Source: Bifiguratus adelaidae
Lineage: Eukaryota > Mucoromycota > Endogonomycetes > Endogonales
Assembly (NCBI GenBank): GCA_002261195.1
Contig: MVBO01000058.1
Location: 19,743 to 83,742 of the forward strand
Direction: 5' to 3'
DNA length: 64,000 nt
This document shows, piece after piece, positions 1-11,913 of this stretch. The notes under the pieces were generated by a model that was not told the origin of the DNA, ran no database searches, and worked only from the letters and a program-made list of their open reading frames with translations. Position numbers and translations under genes: made by a program. Positions within the stretch are counted from its first letter, which is position 1, and every line of letters starts with the position of its first letter.

Positions 1-346
1 CCTACGACCGCCTGTTCAAGGAAGGTCCTACATACAAACTCATCACCCCCTCTGTCTTGGTTGATCGTCTTCGCATCAACGGATCCCTTGCTCGTGCCGC
101 CGTCCGTGAGCTCGAAGCCAAGGGCCTCATCCGCAAGATCTCCAGCCACGGTTCACAAATGATCTACAGTAAGTTTCTCGCGCACTTGTTCCGATCTCGC
201 AGTGGCTCATTGTGTGTCTAGCTCGTGCTACCGGAGATGACGATGAGGAAGTTGAGACCACTGACGCCAATGCCCCCAAGGGTGTGTACAAGAGTGCAAA
301 GAAGTTGGCCAAGGAAGCTCAGGAGGCTGAAGAAGATGAAGAGTAG
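1..346 (+). CDS. RPS25: 40S ribosomal protein S25, 5' end cut by window
   Basis: This is the C-terminal part of eS25, a small-subunit ribosomal protein. Exons are <1..168 and 222..346, with a 53-nt GT-AG intron. The reading frame enters at base 3 (YDRLFKEG...), carries the conserved [19 protein letters not shown] block and the [15 protein letters not shown] segment, and ends in an acidic tail at a TAG. The N-terminal lysine-rich part lies left of the window. It is convergent with the next gene, about 170 bp away. The identification is firm because the visible part is the most conserved part of the family. Confidence 0.95.
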
Positions 347-519
347 ACGCTCATCATTCGACTGTAACAACTGCTTTGTCGGCCTATCCTTGTAGAGGCC
401 ATCGTTAAAATACATGGAATGCACCAAACATACTTTTTCACAATTGTCTACCAGCAGTCCTCGATTCAATCCATATTTTATGCTTGCAATTCGAATATAC
501 AACATACTTAACTCTTAAA

Positions 520-3500
520 TTATGCATGCGAGCCTACTGAATGAGGTTGTGGTGTAGGTGTCATCATTCTAGATGTCATGGTCGCACGATTCGCCAAGCC
601 ACTATGCTTGACAATGGGCGTTGCCGGCGTTAGAACATCATCCTTGCTGACGTATCCTCTCTCGACCGCCCATCGTCGAATCACATCGAGCATTTCCATG
701 ATTTTCGCCTCATTGCCACCAAAGATATCTGTTCGTGTAGGGTCAATTTCCGCCCCCAAAAGAGCTTCCTTATACGGCACTCCTCACCTTTAATATTGAA
801 GCGACCATCAATGGTAACGCCTTCACGGCCCATGAATTTGAAGGCGGCGACAATGGAATCCAACATAATCATGTTGATACTTCCGTTGGGTTGCTGAGGT
901 GGCCTCTTGACCATCTTCCCGCTGAGATTTTCCAAGAGCTGGATAAGCACCTCACCGCTACGGAAACCCTGTGCAAGATTGGTGACCTTGTGATGATTGT
1001 CCTTGGGAAGATACTTGTTCACCCAAGCGATGTATTGCTTAGATGTCCAAGCAGGTTGCGGAGACGTTTGCCATGGAGCTATAGCGGACGCCTGAGGATC
1101 GATGACCTCTCGCTCATCCATGTCGTATAACTGGTTGGCTCCAGTTCCATTGCTTGACATGCTTTGGCCAACCCGGTGCCGTGATGGTTGCGGAGTATTG
1201 AAAACTCCCATTCCTAACCGTTCGTCTTCGTCTTCCATGTCGTCCGCATAATGGACATCCGTGTATTCGTCGATTGAGCCAGAATACCTGTGCGATTCTC
1301 TTAGATATACACTGCCTTGATCCTGCGATTCGGTATCCTCATAGACCGATGAAAGGTATGAAAAGCCGGCTGGGGATACTTTGGACGACTTTAATCTAAC
1401 GCTTGGAAGCTCATTAAGACTTGAAGGTGATCCAAGGCCGCCAAGACTCGCCAATTGTGATGATTGAAAGGAGCTTAGGGGCGGTATGACAGAAGGCGGT
1501 CTTGGTTTCGCAGCTTGTGCTCGCTTGAGATCTATTGTAGGGAGATTGTTTGACGAAAAGACAGGAGCTAAGTGGGAAGTGACGCTTTAGCAACCGATGT
1601 AGAACAGACAATCTATTGGCACTCACCACTCAAATCTCGTGCGATTGTTGCCTTCATCAAAGCCTTCACCCAGGAGCGCATCTCATTTTCGGAGTCGGCG
1701 TAGAAATAAAAGCAGCGTTCCGTTCCATGCGCTACTTTGAAGCACCATTTGCCGGGTGCGATCTTTTCATCCATGACAATCTTGTATCCTTGCAAGTAGA
1801 TATGACCTTTCATTCTCGTATCCTTGGGTGATTTGAAATAATAGAGGTCTGATCCTTTGAGCACAAACCAACGACGATTCCACTTTTTGTATCGGTCCCC
1901 CTGCTTGTGTAAATAACCGGAATGATCCGGTAAAGGACTAGTGTCTTGCTTTGGTTGATCTACGGATGCCCGCCGAAGTTCCGGAATGTACGCAGATGCC
2001 TGTGTATCTCTAGGTTGGCTGAATGCGCGGTTGTCCATCGATGGTATGTAGGAAGTATGCACCAGCGAGGTAGTTGAAGATGACTTACGGCCTGCCAAAT
2101 CCTCTAAATTGGTTTGTGGGGATTTAATGCCTGCTCTAAGCGAAGTAGAGCCAGATTGTAGGTTCGTGTTGTCGCTCAAGGTACTATTGGCGCGCGGTCG
2201 ATTATGTTTGGTAGATTCGCCAATAGTCGGCGGTGACCTGGGTGAGACTGACGATCTCGGTGATCTACCAGGAGGCTTCTGGAGCGATTGAGGGAGCGAC
2301 TTAGCTGCAGGAGTTTTCGATGCTTTTGCATTGCTTAAAGCATTTCGTTGAGTGTGTGAATCTTGCAGTGCCGCTTTGGGCTTCGCCTCATTCTCGGGGA
2401 TACTCCCGGGAATCGGTGTCACCGAGCCACTATGGATACCGGATGATTTTCCACCGAGTGACAGTGAAGTCGAAGAGATTGTGTCGGTTTCAGGTGACAT
2501 TCGAGGTTGTCGGTACGGTAATACCATACCTTGAGCCGTGTTACTGGTCTCTGCGAACGACGGAGACGTGGGAGCTTTCCGGGACGTCTCGAATGACCCC
2601 CTGTTTGAGCTCCTGTCCTGCGTCACGTCACTCTTGGGTACATTGGTGAGTTGAACTGCTCGTTGCTGGGTTTGATTAGGGTAAAACGTCTTGTTGCTAG
2701 TAATAATATCATTATTGGACGGTGGGGGATACGCCTCGGTATCGTTACGAGCGCGATCGCTTTGGTCTGCTTTGATAATCGCTTGGCCGGGCTCAGAATT
2801 TTTGAGACCTTTAATGGCGGTCATAACTTTGTATCTCTTGCCAAAAGAATGTATGTCAAGCTCTTTGAGTATTTCGATGTCTAGCTCCAAGAGCACATCA
2901 CCAGTGATCTCGTGCTCTAAATGACAATGTCAAGTCAGCGACCGTCGTAGCCTTCAAGAGAATTCGCAATACCTTTGAAATTAGGCGCCACGTTGCCCAA
3001 TCCATTGCGTTCCAACCATAAAAGAACATCATCATTGCTCCATTCCGCGACTTGACTTTCGCTGGGGCTAGTATGTGGCTCCGAAAAGTGATCTTTGGAA
3101 TCATTGATTTCTGTTGCCGGTGTGTCATTCCCCACGCGTCGGTCCAGATCATTATCTCGTAAAGTGGTGATAGATCCTTCAGTAGAGGCGTAAGATGATG
3201 GAAAGGATTTAAGAGGAGCGTTGCTGGGAGACGGAGAAGCAGCGTTCTTCTTTAGCGGTTCTGGAATAGGGATTGGGATGTTCGGCGGTGGTGTCGTTTT
3301 GGAGAGCATGCTTGGCGCATTTGTACCGTTCGCTTTGCTAGCAATTGCAAGGCTTTTGGCTGTCGGTATTGGTGGAGGCGGGAAACCCGGCAAGGGCGCA
3401 GGTTGGGATGGAATTGACGGCGCCGAGCTGGTTGGCGGACTAGAAGCCTCCCGCATATCGAAAGCTGAAGGACTTGGGACGGAAGATGGACTTTGGGCCG

Positions 3501-3972
3501 AGAGATTACTTTCCATCCTGTTCACAAACATGTCATAGACCGGAGTAGCTGTTTGTCCTCGTGAATCCAATTTTGGCGAAATGCGTCGATCCATCGATTT
3601 GCGCTTCGTTTCGATCGTCAGTGCGGCCCGTTCATTGCTTCCACTCTGAGACTTGTCCTTGGATGCAAGCGTAGGCATTGGCGGCATGTCTGGCTCTGAG
3701 GCGGTCAAGCCTGGTGGCTCTCGGGTTGTGGTATAGTTCATCGGAAACAAACCGATCTCGCCTCGTAAATTTTGTCCCTGAAAGCACACATAAGCGTTCT
3801 ACACATGTCCTGGGATCTCTCACGTCCTACGAACCTGCCACCAACCATCACCGTAGATCTCATCCTTTTCCAAGACGATGAGCGGCTCATTCTTTGAAAA
3901 GGCAATCTCGTCTTCGTTTTCGGCCTCAAAGTCATGAATAGCGTACACTGTCTCTAAAGTCGCCATTGTCAT
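520..3972 (-). CDS. Boi/Pob1-like polarity protein with SH3, SAM, PH and C-terminal CH domains
   Basis: Exons on the minus strand are 3835..3972, 2973..3777, 1627..2916, 788..1567 and 520..728 (1,073 codons before the stop). The SH3 domain is at about residues 6-65 (YAIHDFEAENEDEIAF, then GDGWWQ). A proline/serine-rich stretch follows, then a SAM domain near 290-355 (EWSNDDVLLWLERNGLG), a long disordered region, a PH domain near 645-745 (GYLHKQGDRYKKWNRRWFVL) and a calponin-homology domain near 915-1030 (IAWVNKYLP through DIFGGNEAKIMEML). SH3-SAM-PH is the architecture of yeast Boi1/Boi2 and fission-yeast Pob1, cortical proteins of exocytosis and polarised growth. The CH domain is an addition I do not know from those proteins and may add actin or formin contact. 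The start could be either of two near ATGs (3972 or 3966). Confidence 0.85.
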
Positions 3973-4089
3973 ATGCCGGTCGTCAGCTGTTCACTCTGTC
4001 AAGTGTCAACGTCTACACGTTGCAGCGTATCCGAGCCAAGGCTGATGAGAAGGTAACAAGTTCGCGTCAAAAAGGAAAGGCTCGTTTAC

Positions 4090-6766
4090 TCATGTTACAC
4101 AAGCATTGTTTCGATTAAGTGCGAAATAATGGCCCTTTCTTGCTAGGAGCTCTTGATGGGTGCCTATGGTGCATATAAGTGAGCTATTTGCTGTTTGATG
4201 ATTGTGGGTACTCTTACCTTCTTCAAAGATGTTTCCTACTCCGGGATTCATAACGATAATTCGATCTGGTGATGTAGATGAACTTCGTGCGCAGTTCCGG
4301 AGATTGATAATGACTTACCTGCGTCCTGAATGGTCGTCAAACGATGAGCAATGACTAATACAGTTCGACCTTTCATGACGCGATCCAAGGCTTGCTGTAC
4401 GAGTCTTTCGGATTCATCTTGAAACATGTTTAGGCATATGAATATCTCGAGGAGAACGAGAATCACTTACTATCCAAGGCACTGGTGGCCTCGTCGAGAA
4501 TCAAAATCTGGTGACGATGGATCAGAACGCCACAGGCGGTCGGTAAAATCCTCACCTGTGGATTCTTCAGAATAGCGCGCGCTATGGCAATGCGTTGCTT
4601 TTGTCCCCCAGAAAGAGTAACTCCTACAGCATAATGAGCAGCCGAGATTTCATGGCCTTCAGTATTCTTCACCTCTCTCACCAACGGTTGTTTCGTATCC
4701 ATTAGGAAATCCTTTGACGAATTGGTCTGCATTCGCAAGTCGGGCCGCTTCTTCCACTTCCTCTATCGTAGCGTCAGGATTACCATACCGAATATTCTCC
4801 AGAATGCTTGTAGCAAACAACGTTGGCTCTTGATTGATAAAGCCAATATGTCGTCGAAGCCAAGATGGATCCAACGTAGCGATATCACGACCATCCAAAT
4901 AGATGGCACCATCTGTTGGCTCGTAAAACCGCTCGACAAGTGCGGCTACGGTTGACTTTCCGGAGCCTAACGACAAGGAATTGTGAAGTGAGCATGTACG
5001 GGAGTTCCATTCGCTCGGCAACCCCACCTGAAGGTCCACAGAAAGCCACCATATGTCCTTTCGGAATATCAACATTAAAATTAGTAAGGACTTTATGGTC
5101 TCGGCGAGTTGGGTAATTGAACGAGACGTTCCGGAAGGAGATGTTCCCTAGCGCTTGTGAATTCACATATACTGGCACCTGTCACGATCTACGTACCCTC
5201 GCATGATGTAGGGATATAACCCCCAACCAACGGAACTTGCGGTTGCAATTGAACGTACTCGAAAACTCTAGCTGCCGAACCTGCGGCTTTTATCGTCTGA
5301 CCGAATAAGACTCCCAAAGACACTATAAATGTAATGCGTCAATCATATCGCTACCGTCTGTGTCGGCCCGCTTGCCTAGCGACTTCTGTGCGGCTTGCGT
5401 CGAGATCATATATGTCATCAAATCTCCCCCACTGATTTCACCTTTCACGACTTGCAAGCCTCCAAAGTAAAGTACTAATAGAACCATGCACCCGATGCTT
5501 GCATTTGTAATGCCTGGAACGGCATCAGTTCCTGGGCATGAAAGCGAAATATGATTACCTTGAAATAAGCCAATATGGAGGCCCAGCTTGATATTAGCGT
5601 TAGCAACATTCTCGCAGACGGCGTCGTAGACTTCGGTATCACGTTCTTCCGCTGCAAATGATCGCACCGTGCGAACATTCGAGATCAACTAGATCGTTTA
5701 GCTCAAGCTAACATAGGCACGGTAATTACCTCCGCAGCGATACCATTCGCCATACCGTCAATATTCCTAGCATGTTTCGAGAGTCTGCGCAGATATGCGC
5801 CATAGATATTGAGTAGCCCGTAGAGAATGGGCATGGTTGAGCATAGCGTGAATGTAAGCGAGCGAGAGATCTGTATCAAATGAATGGCAGAGCCGAGTGT
5901 TTGAGTGACGGACTTCAGTCCTTGTGTGACAATCTGCTTGAATGTATGCTACAAAGGATGATGAGCACGACTTGGCCTTATAAAGTCCACTCACCTTGAA
6001 GTCAGCAACGTCCGTGGTGATTCGGCCCATGATTTCGCCGCTTTGATGCTCGTCATAGAAGCAAATGTCCTGCGAGATGATTGCACGGAACAACTTTGCC
6101 TTTAGCCTGCGAGCTACTTTCTCACCAAGCGCAGACACCAGAGATATGTGGGCAAAGGTGAAAAATCCTGGTAAAAGCGTGAACATCCGAATTGAGCCCT
6201 GCATTTGAATCTACCTTGAGCCACAAACAAGCGAAAAAGGCGAATAGCGGGAAGTTTCAGGGCGTCCAATGATAGGGAATTTTGAGTATTTAAACTCTTG
6301 GCAATGACATTAATGAGTTCACCGGTGACAAATGGTGTGCGAATGTTGATGATTGCGGCTGCCACGGCCGTCATAACCACACCGAGAATTAGCAGCAGGT
6401 CCGGGATAACCAGGTTATAAACTTCGTACAAGAGTGAGCGATTCGGAGAGGGCACCTTTTGCGAGACAGCTAACGGCGAGCGTGATCAAAGAATACGTCA
6501 AACTTGTGCCATGTGTCTCTCTTACCTTTGGCCTTCAATTTTCCCAAGAAATGAGGCCCTCGCCATTCCACGAGTTCTTTCCGCTGAGCGGCTTCGCAGT
6601 ACGTGTAAAGCTTCGAATGCTCTGGGAAATAAGTCAAGGATAATTTAAGTAGACAGGTGGAGGTAGCAAATACTCCAACGCGTCCCAGTAGGCAGAATGT
6701 TAAAGATTCGTGCGACATTTGTTTGACAGCAAGCTCGTTTAGGATTCGGCCATTCCGAAGTGACAT
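4090..6766 (-). CDS. Mitochondrial ABCB8-type half ABC transporter, with an apparent 1-nt frameshift
   Basis: Fourteen exons (6526..6766, 6215..6469, 5995..6167, 5730..5937, 5559..5688, 5376..5513, 5197..5322, 5028..5153, 4673..4966, 4556..4623, 4471..4507, 4319..4417, 4218..4265, 4090..4163) give about 671 residues. The order is an N-terminal targeting-type region, a transmembrane domain ([19 protein letters not shown]), then a nucleotide-binding domain with Walker A GPSGSGKS near 461-469, signature LSGGQKQR near 567 and Walker B ILILDEA. From memory the order and spacing follow human ABCB8 (inner membrane, potassium/iron-sulfur related) better than yeast Mdl1. The frame breaks once, at the run of four A at 5878..5881 (TTTT on the coding strand). 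Dropping one base restores the whole domain. The intron 5323..5375 uses a GC donor. The gene shares a 331-bp divergent region with IMP1. Confidence 0.85.
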
Positions 6767-7097
6767 GTATATATGCCTTTATCAAGGGAATCAGTTTTAA
6801 GCAGGCAGCATGTTGAGAGCTATAGCAAACTTAACTTACCTTAGCCCTCTCAAGCCTGACCGTAGCTGTATACGCGTGTATGGTTCGGGAATCGCGCAGA
6901 AAGTAGCGCTCCTTGCTCTAAGCGGAGGCAATCGCGCGCAACGTGGTCCGGCCATAAAGACGCTCTACATGTCATGCTCTTGAGTTGAACAAGCCAAAAG
7001 ACCAAGGCGTTCTCTTGCTTACCCGCGCAATGCTCGCCATGGCTTCAAAAGCAACCTTCCTTTTGAGGGAATTCCTTTGCACCTTGCGCAAAGCACC
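6767..7097. promoter_or_regulatory. Divergent intergenic region between ABCB8-like gene and IMP1
   Basis: This 331-bp stretch lies between two start codons pointing away from each other. It contains donor-like GGTAAGT on the minus strand near 6834-6840, so a 5'-UTR intron of the transporter gene is possible. I see no protein-coding exon I can support and no named regulatory motif. Confidence 0.5.
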
Positions 7098-7793
7098 ATG
7101 AATGCTTTGCGTAAGTTTGGCTACGTTGTGCAGTTTGCTTGTTTCGTTCACCTCTTCAATCAGCATGTGGGAGAGGTAACGTTTGTGAGTATCCTTAGGT
7201 TTGATCTGGTAGGTTTTGCACCATTGCTTAGTCGATTGACCTAGTGTCTCGGACCGTCAATGCTCCCAACGTTCAATACTGTCGGCGACGTGGTTGCGCT
7301 CGAGCACATCAGCACAAAGCTGAAAAGACTATCTATTGGGGATGTGATTGTATGCATATCACCCGTCAATCCTAGTAGAGCTGTTTGCAAACGTATTTTG
7401 GGTATGGTAAGCTTTTCGTCCCGGTTCCGATGTTTGACGCCCAGGCTCACCAGTCGACGATAGCCCGGAGATGAGGTTATTATAGATCCGACAGTCTCCA
7501 ACGAGCGCACGATAAAGGTATGCATTTCGGTGCTCATGGAGGCATTCAACGAGCACTAACATGCATGGATCGATAGGTACCGCCAGGTCATTTATGGCTC
7601 GTGGGCGACAACATGAGTAATTCCACCGATTCAAGAAGCTATGGCCCAGTTCCGTATGCTCTGGTGCGCGGAAGAGTGTTCGCCAGAGTAAGTGTAATTG
7701 GCATTGCAGGTTGCAAAGATCCTCAATGCTTTCTCATAGATATGGCCGGCGCCTTGTCTCGTTGCCAGCAACATCTCTCCTATAAGTCAATAG
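7098..7793 (+). CDS. IMP1: Mitochondrial inner membrane protease subunit 1
   Basis: Exons 7098..7184, 7245..7406, 7464..7517, 7577..7687 and 7740..7793 encode 155 residues, the normal size for this signal-peptidase-I-like protease of the mitochondrial inner membrane. The nucleophile Ser34 lies in GPSMLPTF, the general-base Lys78 in [13 protein letters not shown], and the later conserved [20 protein letters not shown] box is complete. The C-terminus ends in a short RIWP segment. Each exon length is a multiple of three. The start at 7098 gives a short hydrophobic N-terminus ([12 protein letters not shown]), as expected for a membrane-anchored protease that matures intermembrane-space proteins. 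Confidence 0.93.
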
Positions 7794-8035
7794 ATCATGC
7801 GAACCTGCCACACGTCATTTGTAGATCATCATTGTAATATAGCAGTTGTTCTATGCAAGAATGCTTTCAAGCCAGACCGAAAAAGGTGTTGAATTGATTT
7901 GGGGGGATTCCGTAGACTTGACCTGATGGCACGAGATAAGTGGACATTAGACTACAGAAGTCTACAAAACGCAAGGTAAGCCGGCTATAAGGTTTGGGTA
8001 GCGTACTGCCTCTCTCAATGGCGCATAGACTGACA

Positions 8036-8836
8036 ATGGCTTTGTCGCGCAGGCAACGAGGAAATGCCGACCCTCCTGGTTTCAAACCTCTTCCATCCGG
8101 GTCACTAGTTAAAGCTCACGACGTATGTGGTATCTATGGAGAATGGGGTGTACTCTGCCGTTTGTGTATTGACTGCTTTGCTCTCATCCTTGCAGCGAAC
8201 AGTTAAGACAACCCAAGCTCAAGATGACCAAATGAACTTGAAACTCAAGGTGAGTGTCGTGTTCCTTTATGCAAAGCCTGCCATACTGTGAGCTTCGTTT
8301 AAGCTACGAACGGGTATTGATTCAATGTATGCCAGAGAGCATGGGATGTTGCATTGGGACCGGCAAAAACTGTACCTATGAACGCGTTCATGCTATGGAT
8401 GAGTGGCAACAGCGTTCAGATATTCAGCGTCATGATCACTTCAATGCTCTTTATGCAACCTATACGAGCCATCATGAATGTTAGTGAGAGTAAGTACAGG
8501 GCCATTGTTCTCTCCAAGGACAATCTTGGTGAATTTCAAGCATGAGTCCTGATGCGAAATCAATTCTTCTGTTGGCAGCCTTCAAGCCGTACGAGCCCAC
8601 CACAAAGAGCAAAGAGGCCAGTCAAGCACTCATGTTCCCAAAAACAGTGTTTTTTGCTCTCCAATTGCTCACCATAGCCCTCGGTCTCTACAAGTGTCAA
8701 GCTATGGGTCTATTACCGACAGCTAGTAGTGATTGGCTTGCGTTTCTGACGCACAAGCAAGTAGGTAGCGCTACGATGCCTCGACTGTCGCTAATCCTCC
8801 ATCTAACAGCCACTTGAACATGCCTTTTACCCGTAG
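8036..8836 (+). CDS. EMC4: ER membrane protein complex subunit 4
   Basis: Exons 8036..8122, 8196..8249, 8336..8489, 8579..8760 and 8810..8836 encode 167 residues. The family signature is plain: AWDVALGPAKTVPMNAFMLW, then MSGNSVQIFSVMITSMLFMQ (first membrane helix), and later LYKCQAMGLLPTASSDWLAF. EMC4 is part of the EMC insertase, which places and folds membrane proteins at the endoplasmic reticulum. The length matches the family. The last exon is only nine codons including the stop and rests on splice signals alone. Confidence 0.93.
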
Positions 8837-9353
8837 CCCACCCTTGAAACGCACAGTGTAAAGTAACCCCGAATATATTGCACTAGATTACAACATGTGG
8901 GCGTCGAATGACCTACTGCGTCAAGCAGAATACATGGTGGACAAAGAATGTCTCAAGATGTTTCCTACGATGTCTCTCAATTTTCCAATCCCTCCATGGC
9001 TACTAATATATTGTCATTTCAATGTTTTCTACAATGTATCGCAACGCAAGCTTAGAAGTCAGTTGGCCTACTGAGCATCCATTTCCGCATTGAGGGATAT
9101 AAGCTAGGCATGCCTAGGATTCAAGCCCAAGGTCACTGTTGGATCCAGTCCAGGTCACGTGCAGAATCTGGCCTTCGTCCATTTGCCCAGCAATAACTGA
9201 GGCACAGGAGACAATAAGAGCACGTCTTGTTTGACTCGCTCGCTTATTTTCACTCCGTAAAGACCCTATTGTGGTCTAGAGGCGTCTCTGCTATTGCTAG
9301 TAGCATATTTGTCAGCTTTCAGCGTGTGCTTGCACTACTGAGTATAGCCCGGT
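8837..9353. other. Intergenic, no gene seen
   Basis: This is about 517 bp between the EMC4 stop and the kinase start. Short open stretches lack family resemblance. A GTAAAG/CTAGAG arrangement near 9257-9282 could be a 5'-UTR intron of the kinase gene, but nothing confirms it. Confidence 0.4.
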
Positions 9354-11407
9354 ATGGCGGCCGCGAGCCCCAGGAGGAAGAGGCCAGCCCAGGCGAACTG
9401 GCAGGAGGACTTTTATCGAAACGGATACCCACGGGAAGTCATCATTATTGAGGATACACCCACCCCTCCACCGTCGCGATCAACGCCAACTGCACGCAAG
9501 ACGCAGCATCATAACGGCTCAACGGCTGTAACAGAAAACAATACTCAGACAGGGTCAAAACGGACCCGCAAGCAGGCGCTACCTCCACCGCCATCTTACG
9601 CAGAAAGCGAACTTCTATACACATCTGTATCATCAAGTACGGCGGGGCATAGGACGTCAAAACGACGAAAGAAGGATGTTCCGGACACCCGCACCAATCA
9701 TGACTACGCAGTGCCATATGCTGCACCGTATTCCAACGAAGTTAAGAATGGTCACGATTACTCCCGTCAAGCTGGATACAATCATGCTCACGGTCAATAC
9801 CGATCCCCTCGAGAGGCGCCGACAAATGGATACGTAACACGAGATGTTCCAGTCATGGTCAATCCTTACATGTACGGATCAGGTCCGGATCGGACGTACG
9901 CACATGAACCTCCACGAAATCAAGTGGCCAATGGAGAGGTCAGTTGCTTGTTTTGGGCTCACGCAGGGTTTTATGCTGATTGTATGATCTGCCAGGCACA
10001 ACCACCCCCCTATGATGATAAAGAAGGACATTATATTGTGATGCTTGGTGATGACCTCACACCAAGATGCAAGTACCATGCAATAAACTACTTGAATGAC
10101 ACTAACGATTACCTTTTCAGACAAAATCATACGCCTTTTGGGCCAAGGCACATTTGGAAAGGTTGTTCAATGCTACGATCGAATAACGCGAACACATGTC
10201 GCCATCAAGATCATACGAGCCGTCCAAAAATATCGAGACGCTAGCAAGATTGAGATCAAAGTTCTCAATACGTTGAAGGATCGGGATCCTTTGAACCTCA
10301 AGTAGGTATCCCGATCTTGCGTTAACTGTGGATAGAGATCTGATGATTCGCTTAGCAAATGCCTCCATCTACTCGGATGCTTTGATTACAGGAATCACAT
10401 ATGCATGGTGTTTGAGCTGCTAGGCATGTCCATGTTCGACTTTCTCAAGGAAAACGAGTTCTGTCCTTTCCCACCTCATCAAATCCAACAATTTGCAAAG
10501 CAACTTTTGGTCAGCGTGGCCTGTAAGTAACCTTTTGCGATGATGCCCAGCGGAGATGACTCACCTTACTAGTCCTTCACGAGTTGCGGCTCGTGCATAC
10601 GGATCTAAAGCCCGAAAATATTCTACTCACAAGTTCCGAATATCATATCGTGCCTTTTAAGGGCACAAAGGTAGGTCAAGCTTCCGAGCGGCGAATTAGA
10701 GAGACTGAGCAAACATAGCAACGTTCCAACCGCGCTTCAACGGCCCAACCAACAACTTCTCGTGTCCTCAATTCCACCGACATACGACTTATCGACTTCG
10801 GATCAGCCACATTTGAAGATGACTATCACTCGTCCGTGGTATCTACCCGACATTATCGTGCCCCTGAAATCATACTTTCAATGGGGTGGTCATTTCCATG
10901 CGATATCTGGTCCATAGGTTGCATACTCGTGGAGTTCTACACTGGGGACGCACTCTTTCAAACTCACGACAATTTGGAGCATCTTGCCATGATGGAGGCT
11001 GTTCTAGGGAAATTCAGCGACAAGATGATACGCCAAGCCAAGTATGTGTGCCCAGGTGTGATGAAGGTGATTGTCCCGGGGTACTGACGCAAAATTATAG
11101 GAACACGCAAGGCAAGTATTTTAGAGGTGGGAAATTGGATTATCCCAACGATCAAACGACAAAAACGTCACGGAAATATGTCAAAGCCATGAAGCCTCTC
11201 AAGGTGAGACAAAGTAATTTTCAAGTATTGGAATTCCCATTGACATGCGGTTTACAGGATATTATACAACCCACCTCAAGCCATCGCAAACACTTTTTAG
11301 ATCTCCTGCAACGTCTGTTGACGTATGATCCCAGAGAACGCATTACGGCGCAGGAAGCGCTCAAACACCCTTACTTTTGGGAGCGTATAGAAGATGATGA
11401 GTGGTGA
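9354..11407 (+). CDS. LAMMER (CLK-type) dual-specificity protein kinase, Kns1/Lkh1-like
   Basis: Exons 9354..9938, 9996..10068, 10121..10301, 10356..10522, 10573..10670, 10719..11041, 11101..11203 and 11258..11407 encode 559 residues. The first 200 residues are a basic, low-complexity regulatory head. The kinase domain starts near residue 217 ([15 protein letters not shown]), has the catalytic loop [20 protein letters not shown] and the family-defining [11 protein letters not shown] near 455-465, and ends at HPYFWERI. In yeasts this kinase links TORC1 signalling to RNA polymerase III and controls filamentation and flocculation. Intron 10069..10120 has a GC donor (GCAAGT). The start is the first ATG of the frame. 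Confidence 0.93.
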
Positions 11408-11913
11408 AATATGTGCAAAGTAACTATGCCCCCATTGCCACATGTACATAAGGATACCAAGAAAGAGCATCTTTTATTTTGACCGAGGCTCCAAAATTTC
11501 GCTCCTTTGCCGACCCTGATAAGGAAAGCTTGCACGTGCCTTAGTCAGCCAGACGGAATGCCGGAATTGCCTCCCCACTTCTTTCCTGTTCGTTTAGTCT
11601 CGGTACAGACGGATACTCGAGGATCACATAGTCGAGCGGCATCGCTTTTGTGTATATGTATACAGTAATAGCCAAGCTTATATCGAACTTGCTGGTATCC
11701 CTCGGGCTTTAAGGAGACATTTACGATTGAACGATAACAGCAGAAACGTTTTGCATGCAATATTTAAGATAATTGGGGCGCAGCAGTCAGCAAACGGCTA
11801 TCCTCCTTTACGTTGGGGCAAAAAGTGTTCGCAAGCGCCGATTTGAGAACGATTTCTATCGTTGACTATAGCTGCAACTACGCTATATTGATCGTCATCC
11901 ACAACATATCAAA
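11408..11913. other. Intergenic, no gene seen
   Basis: About 506 bp separate the kinase stop from the Zn2Cys6 gene start. The segment probably holds the kinase 3' UTR and the regulator promoter. No reading frame with family resemblance or RNA gene was recognised on either strand. Confidence 0.4.

Noticed and set aside
765-787. A 23-nt mini-intron near the CH domain of the Boi-like gene
   Set aside because: It is in frame but gives a non-CH sequence. The 59-nt intron 729..787 gives IKDIFGGNEAKIMEML, the expected CH end.
6199-6214. A 16-nt GT-AG mini-intron in the ABCB8-like gene after FVAQ
   Set aside because: It leaves the wrong frame and a longer spacer than in ABCB8. The acceptor at 6168..6170 gives a normal 47-nt intron and joins VAQG to [16 protein letters not shown], which matches the family spacing.
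7688-7709. A 22-nt intron at the end of IMP1 giving [15 protein letters not shown]
   Set aside because: The 52-nt alternative (7688..7739) gives the conserved RIWP ending and a normal intron size.
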